A stretch of DNA of 64,000 nt from Prionace glauca (taxonomy: Eukaryota > Chordata > Chondrichthyes > Carcharhiniformes > Carcharhinidae): positions 7,513,449 through 7,577,448 of the forward strand of contig CM075743.1 in NCBI GenBank assembly GCA_037974335.1, written 5' to 3'. Made by a program: the position numbers and the translations under genes. The notes beneath the pieces are model-generated. The model did not search any database. It saw nothing but the letters and a program-made list of their open reading frames with translations, and was not told the DNA's origin. Shown here one piece after another: positions 53,201 to 62,261 of this stretch; the stretch's first letter is position 1, and each line of letters opens with the position of its first letter.

Positions 53201-55398
53201 GACTCAATACACAACTCTCCACTCTTGTCCCTAAGAGGACCAATTTTCCCTCTAACTACTCTCTTGCCTCTAATATAGGAATAAAATGCCTTTGGATTTT
53301 CCTTAATCCTACCAGCCAAAGCCATCTCATGCCCTCTCTTTGCCCTTCTAATTCCCCTTTTTAGCTCCCTCCTACTCTCGCTATATTCCTCCAGCGCACT
53401 CTCCGTACCCATTTGTTTTGACCTAACATACGCCTCCCTCTTCTTCCTGACAAGTCTTCAATATCCCCTGTAATCCACGGCTGTCTAATCCTACCTTTCC
53501 GATCCTTCTGCTTATCCGGAACATACCTCCCCTGCAACCATTTCATTTTGTCCCTAAAAGCCTCCCACTTGCCAACCGTGGACTTGCCAGCTAACAGTCC
53601 CTCCTAATCAGTTTGCTGCAGCTCCCTCCTAATCCTGCCATAGCTCGCCTTTCCCCAGTTCAGCACACTCCCGTTCAGACGGCACTCGTCCCTTTCCATT
53701 TTTATCCTAAAGTAGACAGACTTGTGGTCACTGTTCGCCACATGTTCGCCTACCTCTACCTCACCCACATGCCCAGGTTCGTTTCCCAACACTAGATCCA
53801 GTATAGCCCCTCCCCTAGTCGGGCTAGTTACATATTGTTCTAGCGACCCTTCCATAACACAATTCACAAACTCCTCTCCCTCCGTACCCCCAGCTCTATG
53901 CCCCCTCCAATTTACTCCAGGAAAATTAAAATCACTCACTACAACCACTCTATTCTTCCTGCACCTGTCCAAAATGCCCCTGCAAATGCCTTCCTCCACT
54001 GACTTTGGGCTGTTGGGCCTATAGTACACCCCTAGCAATGTGATCTCTCCCTTTTTATTCCTCAACTCCACACACACTGACTCAATCCCTATCTCTTCCA
54101 TATCGTCCTCCCTCTGCACTACTGTGATGTTTTCCCTGACTAACAGTGCCACCCCTCCACCTCTCTTCAACCCTCCTCTGTCACACCTAAAACACTTGTA
54201 CCCAGGAACATTCAGCTGCCAGTCCTGCCCTTCCCGTAACCACGTCTCCGTTACAGCCACCACATCTAACTGCCTCACAAACATCAAGGCCCTAAGCTCA
54301 TCCGTTTTCCCTACCACACTCCTCGCATTGAAACAGACACAGTTCAACCCACAAGTATCCCTCGGAACCACCTTCTCCCTTATAATTTTCCTTTCACCCG
54401 ACTCTCTCCCAGCCACCTCCCCACCCCCCCTCCATATTAGTTTAAATCATTCCTGAACACCCCAGCTAACCTCCCCGCTAAGACACTAGTCCCCCTCCCG
54501 TTCAAATCCTTCCCTCCCCTCCTGTACAATTGCCTTTCTCTCCTAAACACCTCCCAGTGATCCACAAAAGTAAAGCCCTCTACCCTACACCAGTCCCTCA
54601 ACCGTGCATTCAACTGCATGATCTCGTCATTCTTAGCCCTGCTCGTACTGGGCAGCAACCCAGACAGTGCCACCCTGGAGGTCCTGCTCTTTAGTTTGGC
54701 CCCCAACTCCCTAAATTGCCTACGGACCTCTCCCCTACTCCTCCTTCCTATGTCCCCCTCCCCAACGTGTACTATGACCTCAGCCTGGGTCCCCTCCCCT
54801 TTCAAAACTCCCTCTACCCTTTCCATTATATCCTTTACCCCTGCTCCAGGGAGGCAGACCACCATCCTGGAGTCGCGCCCCTGCCCACAGAACCTCCTAT
54901 CAATCCCTCGGACCCTCCCATCCCCTACCACTATCTCTGGAATGTGGGAGGAAACTGGAGCACTCCCCATGTGCAAACTCCACACAGACATTGACCCGAG
55001 GCCAGAAATCAACTTGGGTCCAGGTGCGCTGAGGCAGCAGAGCTACCCACTGTGCCACCCAATAAATTAACTGAATTTTAAATTCCACCAGCCCTGACAG
55101 TGGGATTTGAACCCAAGTTCCCAGACCATTAGCCGGATTACTAGCCCAAAACGTTACCCCTACACCACCATCTTCTGAAGATAGTAGAGCAGTTGGACGG
55201 CTTTCACAATAACAGCCACAGTCTGCAAAACCGTGAGTGCTTCATCTTTAGCTCACTCCAACTGAGTCAGTCGCTGTTTCTGGTCTTCAGGATCGCAGTT
55301 TGCCAAAAATACTTCTTATGAATATGAAAAATCAATTTTAAAATTTTAACGGACTTACATGATGCAGACAATAGAATCAAGAGAGGGATTAACTCCAT
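35133..55398 (-). CDS. CD300/pIgR-like (CMRF35-type) Ig receptor, copy B
   Basis: Paralogue of the receptor at 1-14182. Exon 1 (55359-55398), exon 2 (40851-41180) and exon 3 (35133-35268) have exactly the same lengths, phases and splice motifs, and no stop or frameshift is seen, so the copy looks expressible. Intron 1 has grown to about 14 kb through insertions. The transmembrane exon of copy A is not duplicated; a hydrophobic exon at 31970-32085 has the right phase to replace it, otherwise the product might be secreted or use an exon I cannot see. Nearly all coding differences from copy A change the amino acid. Confidence 0.75.
35598..37454 (+). mobile_element. CR1 LINE, old, chimeric (unit B)
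   Basis: Counterpart of 2548-4393 with the same FADN box. Frames 35663-36007, 36124-36561 and 36542-36829 are separated by small deletions and stops. Between 37139 and 37255 a segment coding [12 protein letters not shown]-like DNA repeats the 'ttgggactgcaattgtttac...aacactaagttgggtggcag' core found at 36391-36490, inserted in the C-terminal part. Confidence 0.85.
37462..37663 (-). mobile_element. SINE-like tail of CR1-SINE, B-only
   Basis: 'aagaacaaagaacaacacgg' and 'aggccctttggcccaacgag' are the reverse of the composite's 3' end. Flanked by 'ttcttat' on both sides; unit A has the site empty near 4392. Confidence 0.75.
37905..38700 (-). mobile_element. SINE-1 type element split by a CR1 (unit B)
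   Basis: Counterpart of 4640-5430. The inserted CR1 end occupies about 38079-38545 and carries the same flanking 'gtgaacc'. Confidence 0.5.
38079..38545 (+). mobile_element. CR1 LINE 3' fragment (unit B)
   Basis: Counterpart of 4802-5267, ending 'gatgggccaaagggcctctt' and 'ctgattccatg'. Confidence 0.75.
39033..39384 (+). mobile_element. SINE-V, full length, B-only
   Basis: Head 'ggcggcacggtagcacagtg', core 'tgtgtggagtttgcacattc', tail 'gatgggccgaagggcctctt' and 'gattctatga'. Flanked by 'atgaccc'; unit A is uninterrupted at about 5747. Confidence 0.88.
39778..40092 (-). mobile_element. CR1 LINE 3' fragment, B-only
   Basis: Minus-strand [20 protein letters not shown] and [18 protein letters not shown], same subfamily as the CR1 at 29591. 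Flanked by short 'aaacc'. Absent from A at 6137. Confidence 0.85.
40851..41180 (-). CDS. Receptor copy B exon 2 (V-set CMRF35-like Ig domain)
   Basis: 330 nt with the same boundaries as copy A. All domain landmarks persist: [25 protein letters not shown] and DEGKYIC. Five bases differ from copy A and all five change residues (D to Y twice, V to L, L to V, F to Y). Confidence 0.85.
41291..41453 (+). mobile_element. CR1 LINE 3' end, B-only
   Basis: From 'tttttgataagagaaggg' to the 'ttcttatgttcttatgttc' end. Target overlap 'aat'; A is empty at about 7302. Confidence 0.85.
42068..43400 (+). mobile_element. Old CR1 5' half (ORF1 and endonuclease), unit B
   Basis: Counterpart of 7918-11775 without the two nested CR1s. 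The zinc finger (CCSCMMW...[12 protein letters not shown]) is at 42079-42170; the endonuclease start reads [18 protein letters not shown] in one frame across 43060-43110, giving the empty site for the A-only CR1. ORF1 lost its C-terminal part where repeat R sits inverted (42787-42893). Confidence 0.8.
42787..42893 (-). repeat. Repeat R, inverted diverged copy
   Basis: Its reverse matches 44866-44976 ('gactcttaattggccaaac' against '...ggccaacc', 'cttacgcccgatgggag') at perhaps three quarters identity. Present only in unit B at this place. Confidence 0.5.
43526..44781 (+). mobile_element. CR1-SINE composite, 5'-truncated, B-only
   Basis: Begins at [13 protein letters not shown]..., open to 44246, ends with the SINE-like module ('acgacagctcagtgactatc', 'tgtgggagtttgcgcattct') and 'tttttgttctttg'. 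Flanked by TTGTTAT (43519-43525 and 44782-44788). Unit A has one TTAT-containing site at about 11900. Confidence 0.9.
44789..45060. repeat. Repeat R, continuation after the CR1-SINE
   Basis: Counterpart of 11905-12160, with 'ctgactcttaattggccaac' and 'acgtgacttacgcccaggcc'. Confidence 0.5.
45061..45489. other. B-only spacer, nothing recognised
   Basis: About 430 bp absent from unit A, where repeat R passes directly to the CR1 fragment. No gene or repeat recognised. Confidence 0.35.
45490..47100 (+). mobile_element. Old CR1 3' fragment split by a CR1-SINE
   Basis: 45490-45611 and 46843-47100 are the counterpart of 12165-12530. The interruption is the composite at 45612-46842. Confidence 0.7.
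45612..46842 (+). mobile_element. CR1-SINE composite, 5'-truncated, very young, B-only
   Basis: Starts inside [16 protein letters not shown], keeps an open frame to 46439 (ending SRPY) and the full SINE-like 3' UTR to 'gttctttgttctttg'. Flanked by TACAAA (45606-45611 and 46843-46848). About ten differences from 22570-23800. Confidence 0.92.
47115..47340 (+). mobile_element. Old CR1 mid-ORF2 fragment (unit B)
   Basis: Counterpart of 12540-12790: [20 protein letters not shown]. Confidence 0.6.
47340..48480. repeat. Repeat X in inverted pair, with a CR1 inside
   Basis: 47340-47640 reads 'aatctcagcagatccggcag' forward; 47857-48480 reads the same family in reverse, ending 'ttccagcatccgcaataatt'. 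The reverse half is B-only and is split by the CR1 at 48121-48446. Confidence 0.55.
48121..48446 (-). mobile_element. CR1 LINE 3' fragment, B-only
   Basis: Same subfamily as 33421; 'ttcttatgttcttatgttct' end at 48121, ORF2 C-terminus in reverse to the [14 protein letters not shown] codons. Confidence 0.88.
48500..48790 (+). mobile_element. Old CR1 fragment, B-only
   Basis: Decayed [12 protein letters not shown], then 'ggacctttattctctggagt' (LYSLEFRxMRGDLI region) and no recognisable 3' end. Many breaks. Confidence 0.55.
49130..50405 (-). mobile_element. SINE-V, old, split by a solo LTR
   Basis: Tail half 49130-49324, head half 50267-50405 with 'gaatcgaacccgtgtctctg' (B box reversed) and 'gagctaaccactgcatcact'. 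The LTR is inserted in the core. Confidence 0.75.
49325..50266 (+). mobile_element. Solo LTR of an LTR retroelement (fossil)
   Basis: 942 bp starting TG and ending CA, flanked by a perfect 5-bp duplication CGGAG (49320-49324 and 50267-50271). It has a TATA-like box near 50127 and an AATAAA signal near 50200, in that order, as in the plus-strand LTR plan. No internal coding region remains, the usual result of LTR-LTR recombination. The 5-bp duplication fits Gypsy or ERV-like families; which one is unresolved. It is inserted in an old SINE in B-only DNA, and the intact duplication suggests moderate age. Confidence 0.75.
50406..50879. other. Intron 1 of receptor copy B, mostly unrecognised
   Basis: 50628-50879 is the counterpart of 13277-13530; 50406-50627 is B-only AT-rich sequence. 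No repeat or exon recognised. Confidence 0.4.
52573..53412 (-). pseudogene. CR1 ORF2 reverse transcriptase part (unit B copy)
   Basis: [61 protein letters not shown] stop at 52573-52575 separates it from the FADD-containing part at 51850-52515 ([15 protein letters not shown]). Confidence 0.8.
53604..54416 (-). pseudogene. CR1 ORF2 endonuclease part (unit B copy)
   Basis: [44 protein letters not shown] (GDFN is SDFN here, so a catalytic-loop change), [11 protein letters not shown]. Ends at a stop after RRELQQTD. The rest continues in pieces. Confidence 0.8.
55359..55398 (-). CDS. Receptor copy B exon 1 (signal peptide start)
   Basis: Encodes [13 protein letters not shown] plus one base, donor GTAAGT, phase 1. 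Two bases differ from copy A (Ala to Pro, Met to Leu), both replacements. Confidence 0.8.
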
Positions 55399-55499
55399 TG
55401 TTCTGAGTGTTTCTGGTGGGTGAATTCTCTCTGTCCAGATATTGTACTTCAGCCGTGCTGTCTTTCACTGGGGTGGTTTCGTCAGTTGTGTATGTCATT

Positions 55500-55560
55500 T
55501 CCTTCTTTATATTTCTGTCACATCGACCAGTTTCTCTTTTTCACTGTGGTTGTGGTTGGA
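55500..55560 (-). promoter_or_regulatory. Core promoter of receptor copy B
   Basis: TATAAAG at 55505-55511, 107 nt before the exon 1 ATG, with the same IRF-like and RUNX-like motifs upstream (55528-55557) as copy A. Confidence 0.4.
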
Positions 55561-56011
55561 GGCCAACTGCAGAATCTGCATCCAGGCTCCTCAATTCCAC
55601 TGTGTGGTTTTCCAGTCCCGCCGTGCTGGGTCCTGCCCCCGGGGGGAAGTGGAGAAAGCAGGAGAAAGTCCGTGGCCCTTCAGTAGGACTGGACCATCCC
55701 GGTATTCCCGTGCAATCCCATTTTATACTCTCCCGACACATTAACACTTCCACAGGCTTACCCACAAGTTGACCAAAACTTCTATTTTCATCAGTCACCA
55801 TGACAACGGAAACCACTGCAGTTTCTTAGCAACAAAATAACTGTCCAATCAAAATTGTCCCTGTATCACTGTCCATCACCACCTCATCTCCCAGAAGAAA
55901 CTCCTCGTGGTCTCTGAAGTTTGTTTATAAGAAGAAAAGATAGAAATTTTGATAAAATTGAGATAAAAAAGACAAAGTGTGCCTATGACAAGTGCCAGGT
56001 GGAAGATACAG

Positions 56012-56954
56012 GGGGCAATTTCCCCATCCTGTCCCGCAACTTCTCTGGCGGGTTGGGGTGGGAGATATGAGTGCTAGCCTAGTTCTGGGATTTGCCCATG
56101 CACCGGGAACACACATGCGCATCTCCCAAAGCCGGAGAACAGTCGGAGTCCAGCCCGCGCTGGAAGACAAATAAGTGATTTGAATCTTTTTTAAATGTAT
56201 TTGAAAAGTATTTTAAATGTCATTATTGGGGACTTGCCAGTCCCGATCAAATCTCCACCCTGCCAGGACTACTTCATTCCAGCCGGGTTTTGGAGAAGCT
56301 CCCCACATTCTGGAAGACCCCACCGGGATGAAGGGGGACAATCAGGACAGGGGGTCAGGCAGCGGGGCAGAGGGATGGGCTTGGTGAACCTGGGCATGGG
56401 CACCCTGGCAGTGCCAGCCTGTGCCCCTGGCACTGCCTGGGGGGGCAAAGTGCCCATGTCCACAGGGCGCCTTGGCACTGCCCACTGGACATCGGGCAGT
56501 GCCAAGGGATGGGGCCTATTGTGGGCATGGTCTAGGGGTGATCAGTGAGGGTGGGGGGGGAGGTCCCGCTGCCTCTCTGCATGGCGATCGGCCTGGGATG
56601 GAAGGAGGGCAGTGATTGGGGCACGCTGGAACTGGTGGGCTGCCGGGATGGACCTGCCTCCCGGGGATAGGTGTCTTATCCCAGGGAAGGCCAGCCGGGG
56701 TGAAGTGGGGTTTGCTGGCCAGCAAATGGGGAGCCTGAAAGATCGGGGCCACTGTGCATGTGCAGAGTTCCAGAACTGTCAAACTCTGGCGTGAATAGGC
56801 CCAGCCCCAATGGGGTTTTAATGAAAGTCGCGATTGGAACCTCTGCAATGCAGAGAGTGGGGAGATTCAAGTGTGAAGTTGAACTGAGAAGACAGCCGGG
56901 ATCTAAAACAGTTTTCCTGCCAAATCAGCACTTTTGGGAGAATCATCCCCACCA
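56012..56954. mobile_element. 0.94 kb non-autonomous DNA-element-like insertion, B-only
   Basis: Unit A joins directly across this place at 26210/26211. The insertion starts 'ggggcaatttccccatcctg', similar to the left end at 15105, and ends '...gaatcatccccacca'. GC-rich interior with no recognisable protein. Terminal inversion is imperfect, so class is tentative. Confidence 0.45.
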
Positions 56955-57474
56955 TTGGGAACCAAGAGGAATACAGGGATAACTATCTAGGCTATTGGGT
57001 GAACGGCAGATGCCTTTATCCGATGGAAAATAAGGTGAGGACTATCAAGCAAGCGCCAACTCCAAGGACTCCCATGAAACTGAAACCCTTCCTGGGGTCA
57101 GTGAATTGTTACAGGAAGTTTATCCCCAATTTTGCTTCTCCGCTGACCTCCTGCATGCTCTACTACGGAAATAAAAGTGGCCTTGAGGGGAGACCACAAC
57201 TGGAGTCTTTCAGCAGAGTTAACCAGCAACTTTTGTCTTCTAACTTACTGATGCATTTTGCCCCCAAAAAGGACCTTGTCTTGACATGTGATGCCTACCC
57301 TTATGGGATTGGAGCAGTACTGGCATATCGCTCGAGATTTGAGGCAGAGAAGCCAGTTGCATATACATCTGGGATTCTCTTGGACGATGAACGTAGCTAT
57401 TCCCAGATTGAGAAAGGGGGATTGGCAATGGTCTTTGATGTTAAAAACCATGACGTGGGAAAAATCTTTTTCAC
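56955..57474 (+). mobile_element. Ty3/Gypsy pol fragment (fossil): end of reverse transcriptase and start of RNase H
   Basis: Recognisable Gypsy landmarks: LKPFLGSVNCYRKFIPNF, the LVLTCDAYPYGIGAVLAY region of RNase H, and KPVAYTSGILLDDERSY. No LTR, gag, protease or integrase is seen, and the piece is bounded by other repeats, so only a small part survives. It is a dead relic, older than the A/B duplication because both units hold its left part. Confidence 0.75.
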
Positions 57475-57705
57475 ACAACTAGCGATTTGGATTTGGGATA
57501 CACTGCCTGGAAGTGTGACGGTGGTAGATTCAATCAGGGCATTCAAGAGGGCATTGGATGATTAATTGAATAGGAATAGGAATAGGAACAATATGCAGAG
57601 GTAGAGGAAAACAGAGGGAAATGGCACTAAATCACGATGCTCATTTCGAGAGCTGATGCAGAAATGATGGGCCAAATGGCCTCCTTCCACACCGTAACAA
57701 TAGTG
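57475..57705 (+). mobile_element. Old CR1-like 3' fragment
   Basis: FFTQLAIWIWDTLPGSVTVV and SIRAFKRALDD, then 'gatgggccaaatggcctcct'. Joined to the Gypsy fragment at about 57475. Confidence 0.6.
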
Positions 57706-59246
57706 ATTTATAAGTTGTTGGCAATTCACTGCTGTGCTATGTTAACACTCTTTGAGAGGATGTGATATGAGCTGTAGCCTCTCACCTGGCCATGGCTGCA
57801 TCTCTTCAGTTTCACTGTTTACTCTCCAGCCGATCAGTTTCAGTCAGGAAGCAACGTGCGCCACCTCGGGGACCCCACCATGCTTCACACAGCTCGGCAA
57901 ATAGGTCTATCGGTGCTAATATCAGAATCCCTGATTAAAACAGTATTTAATTGTTGATTTGAATATCCAAATGACACATCTGATGGTTACACAAGGGCTC
58001 CTTGCCTTCAAACTTGCCTGGGTCAAACTTAGAAGTGTGTGAAATGATGCTGAGGTCCTGGCCTTCTATGATTTTTAAATGATTTAACTCCCCACGTGCA
58101 CCTTAAACAACCTCCACTTATCAAAACATTTCCCCAATGGAAAACTCTAAGCAACAAAACTTTCCATTAGTTCAGATTAAAATGAACATGACATCAATTA
58201 AGATCAATTCAGTTGCTGCAGTAACAACACAGTGCTTCTGTATACAGGCAGAACATCTTCGAAAATAAAAACAAACTTCTACAACAGATCCTGCACAAAA
58301 GAAATGACAAATACATTTCTTAAAGGCACAGCATCATTACACTTGATGCTGTGCCTCTAAGTCGATTGTTATGGCGTGAAAATGCAGTAAGAGAAAGCTT
58401 CGTTGATACAACCCAAATCTGAGCAGCCTGAAGTAAGGAGGATTTGAAGGTATACACCAGCATACTAGAATATATTTGCAAAGCAGCTGCATAGTATGGT
58501 CCATATTCTGTTCTGAGAGTGGAAACTGTAACCTATTTGAGTTGAATGTTGTGTTCACTGTTGCATTTTTGTTGTGTTACTTAGTATTCTAGTGCTGTCA
58601 ATGAGACTCATGAAAGACAAATTGTTATTGTGTACTTGATTACCTTAGGTGCAGAATTTTAAGACAATCAGTTTTGGAGTTAGCGTGAGTAATTTTTCGA
58701 GACGCTATGGGTCAAATTTTTAAATGTTGGTCTTTGCTGAGCTGTTGGGACCATTACTGGGCTGGGAACCCATTGACAGAGGAGGGGTCTCCTTAACTGA
58801 GGCACGGCATCTCCTGGTTCCTAACCAACCAGCAAGGCTGTGCGGGATGATCCAGCGAATCTGTCAAACAAATTTTAATGAAGAGGACTACAACAGGGGT
58901 CAGAATAACTGAACTGAATAGAGGGGCTGCAGCAAACAGAAGACTGGGGAAGAGACCTGGGAAGAAATTCCACCACCAACATCTCCCTCCCTCCCGCGTG
59001 CCATGCCCAATCTCCCTCCCCTCTGTTTCCCTCATTGTTACCTGCCACTGTTGCTGACAGAGTTGAGGGAACTGCATTAAGGTGAGAACTCACAAGAATG
59101 GGAGGAAGAGGACAACCTCTCCAATCAAACAGGTTCTGACGGCGGTGGCCAAGAAAGACAGCCAAAACAGGGTGGTTCTTCCAGCCGAGAGACAGTGCAC
59201 CAAGATCCAGGAGGACAGGAAAGGTGAGTGGCATATGATCATAGAT
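57706..59246. other. Right flank, nothing recognised
   Basis: Mostly AT-rich, apparently unique sequence outside the duplicated units. Small open frames (58337-58558, 58724-58912) lack splice context or family features. 58930-59230 is purine/pyrimidine skewed. Confidence 0.4.
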
Positions 59247-59580
59247 CATAGAACCCTACAGTGCAGAAACAGGCCCTTCGGCCCATCGAGTCTGCACCGA
59301 ACACAATCCCACCCAGACCCTATCCCCATATCCCTACACATTTACCTGCTAATCCCTCTAACCTACACATCCCACACTAAAGGGCAATTTTAGCATAGCC
59401 AATGAACCTAACCCGCACATCTTTGGACTGTGGGAGGAAACCGGAGCACCCGGAGAAAACCCACGCAGACACGAGGAGAATGTGCAAACTCCACACAGAC
59501 AGTGACCCAAGCCGGGAATCGAACCCAGGACCCTGGAGCTGTGAAGCAGCAGTGCTAACCACTGTGCTACCGTGCCGCCC
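59247..59580 (-). mobile_element. SINE-V, full length, young
   Basis: Tail at 59247 ('catagaaccctacagtgcag'), core 'ggtttcctcccacagtccaa' in reverse, head ending 'ggtagcacagtggttagcac' near 59575. Very close to the copy at 14637. Confidence 0.9.
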
Positions 59581-60054
59581 ATTGTCATTGTCAAGTCCCA
59601 CATGCTGAGTTTTGCAATATTCTCCTGCACAGCAATCCATAGGTTAACACTCTTTGTAGCCCTAATTATTTGCTCTCTCTGTCTCTTTTTATCCAGGCTC
59701 TTCACAACTCCATCCAAACAGCCAACAATTAACCCTCACACACCTATTGACCTCTTGCACCCAGGCTTCACTGTCACTGTCTATGAGTTTGTGCCCTTCC
59801 CTCCTATTGGTATATATCATTTCTAGCATTCATAATTCTCTATGTTCTCTCATTGCAGAGGAAGGGAGCACAGAACGTCTGGGTGGGTGGGCGAGGGTGG
59901 GTCTGCCCTGCAATGACAGCCACCTTTATGGTCACTGGAATATGGCTCTCTTGGCACATTAGGAAGAAGGTATTGTTCCAGTCGGCTGCAGATATGAGCA
60001 ACAACTTGCCGAGGAAAGCTGAACAACTTGTGACACTAATGCTCACTCTTGTCA
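59581..60054. other. Unrecognised sequence
   Basis: Contains an acceptor-like 'gttctctcattgcag' at about 59840-59858 followed by an open plus-strand frame, but no family could be recognised and no donor matches. Possibly a decayed DNA-transposon exon. Confidence 0.25.
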
Positions 60055-60400
60055 GAGAACCAGTCTCCCATCCATTGACTCTGTCTATATTTCCTGCTGC
60101 CTCGGCAAAGCAGTCAGCATAATTAAGGGCCCCATGTACTCTGGAATTCCCTCTTCCAGCTTCTTCCGTCAGGAAAAAGAAAAAGCCTGAGGTCACATCC
60201 CAACCAACTCAAGAATAGCTTCTTTCCTGACGCTGTCAGACTTTTGAATGGACCTACCTCACATTAAATTGATTTTTCTCTACACTCTAGCTATGACTGC
60301 AATACTATCTTGTTTCTTTCTTTATGAATGGTATGCTTTGCCTGTACAGCGTGCTGTACACCAGTACTTTTCACTGTATGTTAATACATGTTGGCTTTGA
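60055..60400 (+). mobile_element. L2-like LINE, ORF2 C-terminus and 3' end
   Basis: Codons for IDSVYISCCLGKAVSIIKGP, FQLLPSG-like, then NSFFPDAVRLLNGPTSH after a frame change, and the UTR 'acttttcactgtatgttaat' plus 'acatg'. Same family as 29376-29590 in reverse. Confidence 0.6.
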
Positions 60401-60439
60401 ATGTGGACATTCATTTTAGATTTTAGAAATCATTCTAAG

Positions 60440-60722
60440 CTTGGACCATCACAAGATCACAAGAAATAGCAGCAGGAGATGGCCACCAGGCCCTTCAAAC
60501 CTGCCCCAACATTCAGTACGATCGTGGCTGATTTATGCTGGCCTCAACTCCTTTTCTGTGTCATTTCCCTGTTGCCATCAATTCCTCAATCTATCAAATA
60601 TTTATCCATCTCTACCTTAAATATTTCTAATGATCCAGCCTCCACCACCCTTTGGGGCAGAGAATTCCAGAGATTTACCACCCTCTGTGAGAAGAAATTT
60701 CTACGTACCTCAGTTTAAAATG
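60440..60722 (-). mobile_element. Old CR1 3' fragment
   Basis: Reverse of 'aggtttgaagggcctggtgg' and WNSLPQRVVEAGSLEIFKVE-like codons. Diverged. Confidence 0.7.
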
Positions 60723-60734
60723 ACTGGTCGTTTA

Positions 60735-60960
60735 TCAGGATCGTTGATCCGAGTTAGTGGTTTACTGTTAAACTGATTCTCTCTTTGGTGTGTTGGGAGT
60801 TCCTCCTCAATCCTATGCCACTGGTATGATTGGCACAGACTCTGCCACTTAGAAGGCAGAGAATTAAGGAAGGAAGTTGAATTAATGGGAACTTTTGAGA
60901 TGTTTGACAATCTCTGTGCTTGAAATGTTATCTGACTCCCGTAGATCAATTATGAATCAG
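60735..60960 (-). repeat. Unidentified dispersed element K, copy 2
   Basis: Minus-strand LPSKWQSLCQSYQWHRIEEE and HQRENQFNSKPLTRIND resemble 27990-28211. Confidence 0.35.
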
Positions 60961-61049
60961 CGACAATGACACCTCGCACCGATATACTAGACCGATATAT
61001 AGTCTAGTAACGCAAACCCTGGAACTTCTCACGTGTGTTAATTGTAACT

Positions 61050-61290
61050 AAAAGAGAAAATGCTGGAAAATCTCGGCAGGTCTGGCAGCATCTGTAAGGA
61101 GAGAAAAGAGCTGAGGTTTCAAATCCAGGCGACCCTTTGTCAAAGCTAAAAGGCATTAGAAAGGGGGAGATATTTAGACATCCTGTCAGAGAGAAGAGCA
61201 GTATTTCTTCACGTTAGGCATTCCTGGAAGAGAAGTGTCAGTGAGTTAAACACCGGATAAAAGCAAATTACTGCGGATGCTGGACCTGGA
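61050..61290 (+). repeat. Repeat X, further copy
   Basis: 'aaatgctggaaaatctcggc', 'aggtctggcagcatctgtaa' and 'gcaaattactgcggatgctg'. Confidence 0.55.
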
Positions 61291-61374
61291 AGTGGTGGTG
61301 AGTTCCATCATCCGCCGTAATTAATTGTAAACAAGTCAGACACCGAGCCACATCAACAAGTTTGGTCAAACATT

Positions 61375-62140
61375 CAGGGCAGGATTTTGAGCTGCGCTCT
61401 CAGTGCACGACATTGCTGGGGAGGGTTCAAAATCCAACCAATATCAGAAATTGCAAACCTCGCCGGTGAGATCGGGATTCTGATTTTCCACGCCCCCCTC
61501 GCCAGTGATGTAATCAGGTACATGTCCATAATTAGTGAAAACCCGATTTAAATAGATTTTAATCAATTTGAATGTATTTAACCACACACCCCCTTGATAA
61601 ATTATTCCACCCCCCCCCGACCCTCACTAAATTTTCACACCTCATCGACGTGACATGTGTCAGAGAGGATCTCGACAAGTTTATTCAAACTCAGATCTGT
61701 TGTAGGGGCCCATCCGGGGTGGGAGAGGGGATGGGTACAAAGATCAGTATAGCCCCTGGGCGGGAGAGACATGCCCAGGCACCGGTGCCTGGCACAGTTT
61801 GGCACTGCCAGGAACCTGGCAATCTCAACCTGTGCCGGGGGGCAGTGCCAGAGACAGGCCCCAGGGGGAGCCTCATGAGCGGGCGCTCTACTGTTTCTGG
61901 TGGTGGCGGGGGAGAGGGCACTCAGGATGGTGGGGATGATCAGGGATGATTGGGGAAGATAATGGGAATGATCAGGGATGAGTGATGGGGGAACGTGGGG
62001 TGATTGGGGGTGAGTGGGGGGCCAGTGGAGAGGGAATGGGAATGATCGGAGATGACTGGGGAAGGGTGGGGAGGAACTGGGAGTAAGATTTGTGCTCCGA
62101 TTGGAGTGGCCTTTAAGTATGGCACTCTTATCTCAGTGGA
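61375..62140. repeat. Possible non-autonomous DNA element with internal G-rich repeats
   Basis: Starts 'gggcaggattttgagctgcg', has AT-rich 'gatttaaatagattttaatc' and a later G-rich run of 'gggatgatcagggatgattg' units (61930-62080). Composition matches the insertion at 56012. No protein recognised. Confidence 0.35.
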
Positions 62141-62261
62141 GTCAGTTCCTGGCTCTCAGCATCCTCACCTCACCAGCATAATGGCGTAAGCCCTCCCCAC
62201 TCTTTCTCTTCAGACTAAGAGGCATAAAACCTGGAGAGAAAACCGGTCTGTAAAGCTGGAG

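Larger units (their letters stand above)
51046..54932 (-). mobile_element. CR1-SINE composite, 3.9 kb, B-only
   Basis: Minus strand: esterase-like ORF1 from [15 protein letters not shown], endonuclease, reverse transcriptase, and the SINE-like 3' UTR (51046-51360) ending 'gttctttgttctttg'. Overlap ATCT at the target. 5'-truncated inside ORF1. ORF2 has several frame breaks (near 53410-53470, 52515-52575, 51850-52006 and at the endonuclease end, about 53604), so it is older than 22218 or 45612. Confidence 0.9.
50880..55065 (-). mobile_element. SINE-V split by a CR1-SINE (unit B)
   Basis: 50880-51045 and 54933-55065 are halves of the SINE seen whole at 13531-13846. Confidence 0.75.
35090..57114. 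repeat. Tandem segmental duplication, unit B
   Basis: Colinear with unit A (2028-26365) through receptor exons 3, 2 and 1 and the Gypsy fragment. About ten insertions are B-only: 37462, 39033, 39778, 41291, 43526, 45612, 47857, 51046 and 56012 among them. Identity in shared sequence ranges from perfect over 718 bp near exon 2 to several percent divergence at the left edge. Confidence 0.85.
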
